Shown here piece after piece: positions 1 through 5,259 of a stretch of DNA of 5,999 nucleotides. The notes beneath the pieces were generated by a model. It did not search any database. It saw only the letters and a program-made list of their open reading frames with translations, and was not told where the DNA came from. The stretch is from an uncultured Selenomonadales bacterium (GTDB lineage Bacteria; Bacillota_C; Negativicutes; Selenomonadales; Selenomonadaceae), in contig CAMJNB010000095.1 in assembly GCA_946407175.1 (NCBI GenBank), forward strand, positions 1 to 5,999, given 5' to 3'. Position 1 is the stretch's first letter, and each line of letters opens with the position of its first letter. The position numbers were made by a program, and so were the translations under genes.

Positions 1-281
1 TTTCCGGCGGTCAGCGTCAACGTGTTGCGATAGCGCGGGCAATAGCAATGAAACCTTCGATTATCATGGCGGACGAGCCGACGGGAAATTTGGACACGAA
101 GTCGACGCTGGAAATTATGCAGATTTTTCGTGACTTGCACGCGGCGGGGTCAACGATAATTTTGGTGACGCATGAACCCGACATTGCACAAACTGCCGAC
201 CGTCAAATTTTGGTTAAGGACGGGAAAATTACCAAAGACATTTTAACCGCGCATTCCGATGAAAAGATTGACATCATATAA
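1..281 (+). CDS. ABC transporter ATP-binding protein, 3' end (MacB/LolD-like)
   Basis: This is the C-terminal part of an ABC ATPase; the N-terminus with the Walker A loop lies before the window. The first full codon is at base 3 and reads S-G-G-Q-R-Q-R, the ABC signature, and the partial codon before it (?TT) is compatible with the usual leucine of LSGGQ. Next come Walker B (IIMADEP, with catalytic Glu), the D-loop (GNLD) and the H-loop (VTHEPD), then a short tail ending in TAA at 279-281. The combination [13 protein letters not shown] plus DEPTGNLD is typical of the MacB/LolD/FtsE group, cytosolic ATPases that work with FtsX-like permeases exporting lipoproteins, peptides or drugs. The permease is not downstream, so if linked it should lie upstream. 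An internal ATG at 48 is not the start, because the signature motif precedes it in frame. The family is sure; the substrate cannot be told. Confidence 0.93.
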   Translation, partial: SGGQRQRVAIARAIAMKPSIIMADEPTGNLDTKSTLEIMQIFRDLHAAGSTIILVTHEPDIAQTADRQILVKDGKITKDILTAHSDEKIDII

Positions 282-311
282 AATTTTTGAGATATACGAA
301 GATAAAAAAAC

Positions 312-340
312 TTTACCTCACCAACTCTTAGTGTTAGAAT
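312..340 (+). promoter_or_regulatory. Predicted sigma70-type promoter with spacer palindrome
   Basis: TTTACC (312-317) and TAGAAT (335-340) are separated by exactly 17 bp, and a TG at 332-333 gives an extended -10 (TGTTAGAAT). The spacer carries an imperfect palindrome, AACTCTTAGTGTT (323-335), in which 5 of 6 arm pairs are complementary; it could be an operator for a repressor or a MerR-type regulator. The promoter lies just after the ABC gene and would transcribe the leader, the HNH gene, the hydrolase remnant and the aldo/keto reductase. It may be the original promoter of a hydrolase-reductase operon (inference). Confidence 0.55.
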
Positions 341-361
341 TTGCTTGTTACAGTAAACCTA

Positions 362-430
362 ACGCATAAGGCGATGAGGATGTTTGCATTTTAATCGCCT
401 AAGCGTCTTTTGTCAAACACGTTGGAGGCG
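362..430 (+). promoter_or_regulatory. Structured leader with two exclusive hairpins upstream of the HNH gene
   Basis: Fold A pairs AGGCGAT (369-375) with ATCGCCT (394-400), extended across a small internal loop by ACGC (362-365) with GCGT (403-406). Fold B pairs the same CGCCT (396-400) with AGGCG (426-430) and CGT (404-406) with ACG (419-421). AGGCG 426-430 includes the last three bases of the GGAGG Shine-Dalgarno (424-428). Fold A leaves the ribosome site free and fold B masks it. The base pairing is seen in the sequence; a switching role is inferred. Hairpins that mask the ribosome binding site are known for phage homing endonuclease genes such as I-TevI. Fold A is followed by CTTTTG, too weak a U-tract for a convincing terminator. 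Confidence 0.4.
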
Positions 431-437
431 TTTAAAA

Positions 438-1097
438 ATGACAGATAATGAGCGTTCATATCGTAATAAACGATATGAAAAGTACAGGTTGATGTATGCA
501 GCAATAATGTCGTGCTATCCGTTTACGATAGAGGATTTAGAGGGCGAAATTTGGAAAGATATTGAGTTTGGCAACGGGCGCTATAAAATTAGCAGTTACG
601 GACGGATTAAAAGTTTTTTTAACGGAATCGCAAAAATTTTAAAACCCGCTCTGGAAAAATGCGGTTATTTTTATATACAGTTAAACTATAACGGTAAACA
701 TAGGGATTTAAAAATTCACCGTTTAGTTGCTGAAGCGTTTATCCCAAATCCTGAAAACAAAAAGACAGTTAATCACATTGACGGAAACAAAATGAATAAT
801 TTTGTTAATAATCTTGAGTGGGATACTTACAAAGAAAATAATCTACATGCTTTGGAAACGGGTTTATTGAAATCGGGCGGTGAATCATCTATGGCAAAAC
901 TTACCGATGAAGAAGCCGTTTGGTGTCGTAGTGTTTATATACCGAGAGACAAGGCTTTTGGAATAAAACCTTTAGCAAAAAAACTTGGAGTAAGTGAAGA
1001 TATTATTTTTAATATAGTTCATGGCGAAAGGTATAAAAATGCCGAAAAAAAATTTTCTACTAAATTGAAATTGTCTACCTGCCCGATATCGGAATAA
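438..1097 (+). CDS. NUMOD4-HNH homing endonuclease-like protein with C-terminal HTH
   Basis: A 219-residue predicted site-specific DNA nuclease of the kind found free-standing in phages and mobile loci. Residues about 35-70 form a NUMOD4 DNA-binding motif (GEIWKDI...YKISSYGRIKS). Residues about 77-137 form the HNH nuclease: IHRLVAEAFIPNP, then NHIDGNK with the catalytic His113 and Asp115, then NNLEW and ENNLHA. Residues about 152-202 look like a helix-turn-helix (KLTDEE...IKPLAKKLGVSEDIIFNIVHGERYKNA), common at the end of such enzymes. The ATG at 438 is preferred because GGAGG sits at 424-428, 9 nt upstream; the in-frame ATG at 384 has no ribosome site and lies in a hairpin loop. No key residue is missing, so it may be active. 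Oddities: the gene is much more AT-rich than its neighbours (15 of 60 G/C at 781-840), and its last ~10 residues are read out of frame from a hydrolase remnant. Confidence 0.88.
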   Translation: MTDNERSYRNKRYEKYRLMYAAIMSCYPFTIEDLEGEIWKDIEFGNGRYKISSYGRIKSFFNGIAKILKPALEKCGYFYIQLNYNGKHRDLKIHRLVAEAFIPNPENKKTVNHIDGNKMNNFVNNLEWDTYKENNLHALETGLLKSGGESSMAKLTDEEAVWCRSVYIPRDKAFGIKPLAKKLGVSEDIIFNIVHGERYKNAEKKFSTKLKLSTCPISE

Positions 1098-1192
1098 AGG
1101 GTAACACGCATTTTCTTATGGCGGATTTAAATAATGTCGAAGTTGCCGACGCTATGGAAAAATGGATGAAGTCAAAAGCCCTTGCAAAATAA
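1064..1192 (+). pseudogene. Alpha/beta hydrolase, 3' remnant only
   Basis: In the frame starting at 1064, 42 codons encode a typical alpha/beta hydrolase C-terminus: IEIVYLPDIGIKGNTHF, with the likely catalytic His in GNTHF, then DLNNVEVADAMEKWM and a lysine-rich end at TAA 1190-1192. Immediately upstream in this frame is a stop (TAA 1061-1063), and no hydrolase N-terminus is found in any frame between the ABC stop at 281 and here, so roughly the first 80% or more of the gene is absent. The remnant overlaps the last 34 bases of the HNH gene in another frame. It ends 21 nt before the aldo/keto reductase, the spacing expected of an operon partner; hydrolases of this kind often sit beside such reductases. 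The assignment is from memory of the family pattern. It has no start codon with a ribosome site, so it is probably not translated. Confidence 0.7.
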
Positions 1193-1213
1193 ATTTATTG
1201 GAGGCGAAAAAAA

Positions 1214-2209
1214 TTGCAGTATCGCATACTTGGAAAAGATTTAAAAGTTTCGGCGGTAGGTCTCGGCTGTATGGGCTTTACTCACGCTTACGGCGAACCC
1301 GTTGACAAAAGTGAAATGATTGAACTAATTGCGCAGGCGGTTGATATAGGCTATACTTTTTTTGACACGGCGGAAATCTACGGCTCGGCTGAAAATCCTT
1401 TCGACAATGAAGAACTTGTAGGCGAATCGCTTAAGCCTTTCCGTGATAAAGTTGTTATCGGTACGAAATTCGGCATAAGATTTGACAGAACGTCCAACGC
1501 TACAAATTTGCCCGTGATAACTGACGCGCGTCCCGAAGTCATTAAAAAATCTGTCGAAGGTTCGCTTAAACGTCTTCAAACAGATTATATAGATATTTAC
1601 TATCAGCACCGGCAGGATAAAAATACTCCGGTTGAGGAAGTTGCCGGCGTCATGAAACAGCTTATTGACGAGGGAAAAATTTTGCATTGGGGACTTTCGG
1701 AAGTTGACGAAGATACCATACGCCGCGCGCACAAAGTCTGTCCCGTCACTGCGATTCAAAATCGTTATTCAATGATGGCGCGTTGGTACGAAAAACTTTT
1801 CCCCGTGCTTGAGGAATTGAATATCGGCTACGTTGCCTTTTCGCCGATTGCAAACGGACTTTTGAGCGGCGCTTACAACAAGGATTCAAAGTTCGCGGAA
1901 AAAGTTGACTACCGCAGTACAATGCCGCAATTTACCGCCGACGCTATGGACAAAAATAAAAATCTCTTCGCACTGCTTGAAGAGACCGCGCAGAATAAAA
2001 ATGCTACGAAGGCGCAAATTGCATTGGCGTGGATGATGTGCAAAAAAAATTATATCGTGCCGATTCCGGGTACACGTAAACTTTCACGGCTTAAAGAAAA
2101 TGCAGGCGCGGCGGACGTAAAATTAACTGCGACGGAAGTTCAATCCCTTGACACGGCGCTTGACAATATGGAAATGTCCGCAGTTTACGGCGGCGCACCG
2201 ATTAAATAA
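1214..2209 (+). CDS. Aldo/keto reductase
   Basis: A 331-residue NAD(P)H-dependent oxidoreductase of the aldo/keto reductase TIM-barrel superfamily, which reduces aldehydes or ketones in the cytosol. The start is a TTG at 1214 with GGAGG at 1200-1204, 9 nt upstream; no better ATG is in place. The N-terminal GLGCMGFTHAYG motif, the FFDTAEIYG motif and the full catalytic tetrad are present: Asp51, Tyr56, Lys85 (IGTKFG) and His132 (YYQHRQD). The C-terminal cofactor-binding stretch PIPGTRKLSRLKENAGA (about 283-299) is intact. Length and motifs fit the group that contains many fungal/plant 'auxin-induced' type and bacterial general-stress reductases. The physiological substrate cannot be told. It lies just after a hydrolase remnant and has no promoter of its own that I can see, so its transcription probably comes through the HNH gene from about 340. 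Confidence 0.95.
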   Translation: MQYRILGKDLKVSAVGLGCMGFTHAYGEPVDKSEMIELIAQAVDIGYTFFDTAEIYGSAENPFDNEELVGESLKPFRDKVVIGTKFGIRFDRTSNATNLPVITDARPEVIKKSVEGSLKRLQTDYIDIYYQHRQDKNTPVEEVAGVMKQLIDEGKILHWGLSEVDEDTIRRAHKVCPVTAIQNRYSMMARWYEKLFPVLEELNIGYVAFSPIANGLLSGAYNKDSKFAEKVDYRSTMPQFTADAMDKNKNLFALLEETAQNKNATKAQIALAWMMCKKNYIVPIPGTRKLSRLKENAGAADVKLTATEVQSLDTALDNMEMSAVYGGAPIK

Positions 2210-2271
2210 TTTTTGCCGATTAAATAAATTTTTGCCGATTAAATAAATTTTTGCCGATTAAATAAATTTTT
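2197..2271 (+). repeat. Tandem array, about 4 copies of a 19-bp unit at the reductase stop codon
   Basis: Three perfect head-to-tail copies of GCCGATTAAATAAATTTTT lie at 2215-2233, 2234-2252 and 2253-2271, followed by another GCCG. An earlier near-copy of 18 bp (2197-2214; A for the first G and one A fewer) contains the last codons and stop of the aldo/keto reductase (CCG ATT AAA TAA). The array therefore looks like amplification of the gene's own 3' end. Each unit carries stop codons, and because 19 is not a multiple of 3 the array closes all three frames. It fills most of the gap before the HD-domain gene. It is probably a slippage-prone microsatellite; a role as terminator is unlikely because no stem is formed. 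Confidence 0.95.
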
Positions 2272-2299
2272 GCCGCAGTTACGGCGTTATGAAGGGGTA

Positions 2300-3082
2300 A
2301 TGATTTTGCAGGAACTTTTAAAAAAAATGCATTCATGGATGACGGCTTACATGAAAAGTTTTTATACAGATGATGAAGAAGTTCAAAACGGCATTTTGAT
2401 TAAGGAAAAACATACCGGCTACGTTACGGCAAATTGTATCGAGCTTGCGAAGTATTTAAAATTTTCGCCGCATGATACCGAGCTTGCGGAGGTTATCGGT
2501 TTGTTTCACGACGTCGGCAGGTTTTATCAGTACCAAAAGTACAAAACTTTCAACGACGCGCAGTCAGAAGATCATGCCGAGCTTGCCTTGCATGTTATCG
2601 ACGGCTTAGAATTTTTTAACGAACTTAGTAAAGATGACTTGGAAGTTTTGAGATTCGCGATTCAAAACCACAATAAAAAATTAATCGCGCCGACAGATGA
2701 TGAGCGTAAACTGCTTTTTGCAAAGTTGATTCGTGACGCCGATAAGCTGGACATTTACCGCGTGTTGGAGCCGTACTTCGCTCAAGAAAATGCAGACAAG
2801 ATGCCTAACTTTATTACGGGGCGTTCACCGGAAATCAGTCCCGACTTTATAGAAAATTTCGTACAGGGCGAACAGGCGGACTACAGAAAAATTCGTACCA
2901 ACGGCGACAGAAAAATTGTTCGCCTTATGTGGGTTTACAACGTTTATTTCAAGTGGACGATGAAAAAAATTTTGGAGCGCGGCTACATTGACAAGATTGT
3001 AGAAAATTTGCCGATGGACGAGAAAGTTGCGCAAGGTGTACGCCGCCTTAAAAATTACGTCGACAATTTCATTAAAGACTAA
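2300..3082 (+). CDS. HD-domain phosphohydrolase
   Basis: A predicted soluble metal-dependent phosphohydrolase of 260 residues (counted from ATG 2300). The HD-superfamily metal ligands are visible in order: His38 (EKHTGYV), His70-Asp71 (GLFHDVGRF), His92 (EDHAELA), His124 (QNHNKK) and Asp148 (RDADKLDIYRV). The extra histidines between HD and the last Asp suggest a two-metal site. There is no partner domain such as GGDEF or RelA, so the substrate (nucleotide, cyclic dinucleotide or other) is unknown. The start is uncertain: AAGGGG (2292-2297) is only 2 nt from ATG 2300 but 8 nt from an in-frame TTG at 2306, which may be the true start. An upstream TTG at 2270 lies in the tandem repeat and has no ribosome site. 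It follows the reductase by about 90 nt and may be co-transcribed. It ends before a terminator, with glnS starting a new unit. Confidence 0.9.
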   Translation: MILQELLKKMHSWMTAYMKSFYTDDEEVQNGILIKEKHTGYVTANCIELAKYLKFSPHDTELAEVIGLFHDVGRFYQYQKYKTFNDAQSEDHAELALHVIDGLEFFNELSKDDLEVLRFAIQNHNKKLIAPTDDERKLLFAKLIRDADKLDIYRVLEPYFAQENADKMPNFITGRSPEISPDFIENFVQGEQADYRKIRTNGDRKIVRLMWVYNVYFKWTMKKILERGYIDKIVENLPMDEKVAQGVRRLKNYVDNFIKD

Positions 3083-3145
3083 AAAATTTTTTCATAAACT
3101 GCGCGGCGTATGTGTTATCAACAGACATTTTTTCGCATAACGTTC

Positions 3146-3172
3146 AATCTGCCTTTGCAGATTATTTTTTTT
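3146..3172 (+). terminator. Rho-independent terminator after the HD-domain gene
   Basis: A perfect 7-bp stem AATCTGC (3146-3152) / GCAGATT (3157-3163) with a CTTT loop is followed by A and eight Ts (3165-3172). It should end transcription from the HD gene or the upstream operon. Its 3' half overlaps the -35 element proposed for glnS. Confidence 0.8.
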
Positions 3173-3182
3173 GCGGTATAAT
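3154..3182 (+). promoter_or_regulatory. Predicted glnS promoter
   Basis: A perfect TATAAT -10 (3177-3182) lies 17 bp after TTTGCA (3154-3159), which matches the -35 consensus at 4 of 6 bases. Transcription would start near 3189, giving a leader of about 40 nt. The -35 lies in the loop and 3' arm of the preceding terminator, so the end of one unit and the start of the next are packed together. Confidence 0.65.
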
Positions 3183-3229
3183 TTTTCGCGTACAATAAAA
3201 AACGTGACAATAAAAGGGTGATAACATTA

Positions 3230-4885
3230 ATGGTAAATTTCATTCAGCAGGAGATTGAAAACGATTTGAATGCGGGCAAGTACGTTGACGGCGTACATAC
3301 GCGCTTTCCGCCGGAACCTAACGGCTACTTGCACGTAGGTCACGCAAAGTCCATTTGCCTTAACTTCGGTATTGCGAATTACAACGGTGGCATTTGTAAC
3401 CTGCGTTTCGACGACACCAACCCTACCAAAGAGGACGTGGAGTATGTCGACTCGATTCAAGAGGATATAAAATGGTTGGGCTTTGATTGGGCTGACAGAA
3501 GATATTATGCGTCCGATTACTTCGGCAAGTTTTACGATTACGCCGTTGAGTTGATTAAACGCGGCTTAGCTTATGTCGACGATTTAAGCGCGGAAGAAAT
3601 TAAAGCTCATCGCGGCACGTTGACTGAACCCGGCAAGGAAAGTCCCTGCCGTAACCGCAGTGTCGAAGAGAATTTAGACTTATTTGCACGTATGAAGGCT
3701 GGCGAATTTGCCGACGGTGAAAAAGTTCTGCGCGCAAAAATCGATATGGCGTCACCTAACATTAATATGCGCGACCCCGTCATTTACCGAATTACCCGCG
3801 CTCATCATCATCATACCGGCGACGATTGGCTTATCTACCCCATGTACGACTTTGCGCACCCGCTCGAAGACGCGATAGAAAATATTACGCACTCCATTTG
3901 TACGCTGGAATTTGAAGATCACCGCCCTTTCTACGATTGGCTTTTGGATTCACTCGGCTTTGACGTGAACAGCAGACCGCGTCAGATTGAGTTTGCACGG
4001 CTTGACTTGACCAACACCATTACAAGTAAGAGAAAGTTGCGTCAGCTTGTTGAGGAAAAATACGTACGCGGCTGGGACGATCCCCGTATGTCAACTATTT
4101 GCGGCTTGCGCAGGCGCGGTTATACACCGGCAGCGATTCGTGATTTCTGTGAACGCATTGGCGTTGCGAAAAGTAACAGCGTCGTCGATATCGCAATGTT
4201 GGAGCATTGTGTACGCGAAGATTTAAATAACAACGCCGATAGAGTTATGGCAGTTTTGGATCCGCTGAAAGTCGTCTTGACCAACGTCGAAGAAGGCGCG
4301 GTAGAGTATCTTACGGCGGAGAATCACCCTAAGCGCGGCGGCAGTCGCTATGTACCGTTTACGCGCGAAATTTTCATTGAACGTGAAGATTTTATGGAGG
4401 ACGCGCCAAAGAAATTTTTCAGACTTAAACCCGGCGGCGAAGTTCGGCTTAAGTACGCTTATATCATAAAATGCGAAGAGGTTATCAAAGACGCTGACGG
4501 CAAGGTTGTGGAATTGCGTTGCACGATTGACCCCACGTCGAAGAGCGGCGGAGCTACGGCTAACCGTAAAATCAAAGGCACCATTCATTGGGTTAGTGCA
4601 AGCCACGCGCTGAAAGCGGAAGTTCGCCTTTACGATTACCTTTTGAAGACGGACGAGAATGGCAACATTCCCGATGACTTTATCGCCGCGCTTAATCCCA
4701 ATTCGTTAATCGTGGTGGAAAATGCGCTGATTGAACCCAGTGTCAAATGGACGGCGGCGGGTACTCACTACCAATTTCTGCGTCTCGGCTACTTTGTTGT
4801 AGATTACGACACGACGCCTGAAAAGTTGGTGTTTAATCGCGTTGTCGGCTTGAAAGATTCTTGGGCGAAAGTTAAAGACAAATAA
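3230..4885 (+). CDS. glnS: Glutaminyl-tRNA synthetase (glutamine--tRNA ligase)
   Basis: A class I aminoacyl-tRNA synthetase that joins glutamine to tRNA-Gln with ATP in the cytosol. The protein is 551 residues, close to the 554 of the E. coli enzyme. It has [17 protein letters not shown] with the HIGH-type motif HVGH (35-38), LRFDDTNP, the KMSKS-equivalent ITSKR (264-268), the [19 protein letters not shown] block (about 293-312) and a C-terminal beta-barrel anticodon-binding region (about 340-540, including [16 protein letters not shown]). The start is ATG 3230, with AGGGTG (3215-3220) as ribosome site 9 nt upstream; an in-frame GTG at 3218 lies inside that ribosome site and is less likely. 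No C-terminal YqeY domain is fused, unlike some Firmicute versions. It is the first gene of a unit with the small gene 16 nt downstream. Many Gram-positive bacteria instead use GatCAB, so its presence is informative about lineage. Confidence 0.98.
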   Translation: MVNFIQQEIENDLNAGKYVDGVHTRFPPEPNGYLHVGHAKSICLNFGIANYNGGICNLRFDDTNPTKEDVEYVDSIQEDIKWLGFDWADRRYYASDYFGKFYDYAVELIKRGLAYVDDLSAEEIKAHRGTLTEPGKESPCRNRSVEENLDLFARMKAGEFADGEKVLRAKIDMASPNINMRDPVIYRITRAHHHHTGDDWLIYPMYDFAHPLEDAIENITHSICTLEFEDHRPFYDWLLDSLGFDVNSRPRQIEFARLDLTNTITSKRKLRQLVEEKYVRGWDDPRMSTICGLRRRGYTPAAIRDFCERIGVAKSNSVVDIAMLEHCVREDLNNNADRVMAVLDPLKVVLTNVEEGAVEYLTAENHPKRGGSRYVPFTREIFIEREDFMEDAPKKFFRLKPGGEVRLKYAYIIKCEEVIKDADGKVVELRCTIDPTSKSGGATANRKIKGTIHWVSASHALKAEVRLYDYLLKTDENGNIPDDFIAALNPNSLIVVENALIEPSVKWTAAGTHYQFLRLGYFVVDYDTTPEKLVFNRVVGLKDSWAKVKDK

Positions 4886-4901
4886 TTTTGAGGTGACTTA
4901 G

Positions 4902-5210
4902 ATGAAAAAAATTCCGCGCGGATTAACGGATAAAGACATGGTAAAAAATTACGTCGAGGAGCAGTCTGTAGAGGCGCAAATGTTGGCGGCGGCAAAAAAG
5001 GCTGAAAAACTTCGTCGCGTCGAAGAGGCAGAGGCGCCGCCTCAACCTTTGGCTAAGGCAGGCTTTACTAAAGAATTGACAGAGCAACTCGGCATGGAAT
5101 TGCTGGCACTTAAAATTGAACTCGGTACGGCGGGAGTTAAAGACTACAAATTTAAAATTAAACGTGACGGCGAAAAAATTATTCTTTCGGTTATAGACAA
5201 AAAATTCTAA
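4902..5210 (+). CDS. Small conserved-looking protein of unknown function downstream of glnS
   Basis: I do not recognise this 102-residue protein. It has a convincing start: GAGGTGA at 4890-4896, 5 nt before ATG 4902, and it lies 16 nt after the glnS stop, so the two are probably co-transcribed. Residues about 10-46 are a charged, alanine-rich probable helix or short coiled coil (KDMVKNYVEEQSVEAQ, then AAAKKAEKLRR and an acidic stretch). A proline-rich hinge (PPQP, about 46-49) follows. Residues about 53-102 form a second part with an amphipathic helix (TKELTEQLGMELLALKIEL) and a lysine-rich beta-like end (YKFKIKRDGEKIILSVIDKK). No signal peptide, membrane segment, cysteine pair or catalytic motif is seen, so it is likely cytosolic. 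Codon use resembles glnS, so it is not a recent import. Confidence 0.8.
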   Translation: MKKIPRGLTDKDMVKNYVEEQSVEAQMLAAAKKAEKLRRVEEAEAPPQPLAKAGFTKELTEQLGMELLALKIELGTAGVKDYKFKIKRDGEKIILSVIDKKF

Positions 5211-5238
5211 TACGTTAAAATAGGACGTAGTATTTTTT
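5211..5238 (+). terminator. Weak terminator-like hairpin after the glnS unit
   Basis: TACGT (5211-5215) can pair with ACGTA (5225-5229) across a 9-nt loop, followed by GTATTTTTTT. The stem is only 5 bp, so termination may be partial and the transporter gene may receive some read-through. No clear promoter is visible between here and 5260. Confidence 0.35.
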
Positions 5239-5259
5239 TACTGAAAGGAGATTTTTTTC

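Noticed and set aside
282..437. Group I intron or other ribozyme around the HNH gene
   Set aside because: The non-coding flank is only about 156 nt upstream and almost none downstream; I see no group I core pairing and no exon to rejoin, since the hydrolase 5' part is missing.
384..437. ATG at 384 as the start of the endonuclease
   Set aside because: No ribosome site precedes it, it falls in the leader hairpin loop, and the 18 extra residues do not fit the family; ATG 438 has GGAGG at good spacing.
1044..1064. A8 run as a -1 frameshift site fusing the endonuclease to the hydrolase remnant
   Set aside because: A -1 slip at the A-run (1045-1052) meets TAA at 1061-1063 before reaching the hydrolase codons, so no fusion protein would result.
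2197..2271. CRISPR-like array
   Set aside because: The units are directly adjacent with no variable spacers, so this is a simple tandem repeat.
3081..3092. A6T6 palindrome directly after the HD gene stop
   Set aside because: Too short and without a loop to be a hairpin; probably only a bent A-tract or chance in AT-rich spacer.
3110..3133. A second terminator-like hairpin (ATGTGTT / AACAGACAT then TTTTTT) after the HD gene
   Set aside because: The stem is AT-rich and broken by a two-base bulge; the perfect hairpin at 3146-3172 is much stronger. It could be a weak extra stop.
1325..4995. Minus-strand open frames inside the reductase, HD-domain and glnS genes (for example 1325-1759, 2825-3034, 3227-3460, 4223-4606, 4804-4995)
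   Set aside because: Each is the shadow of a well-supported + strand gene and lacks recognisable motifs.
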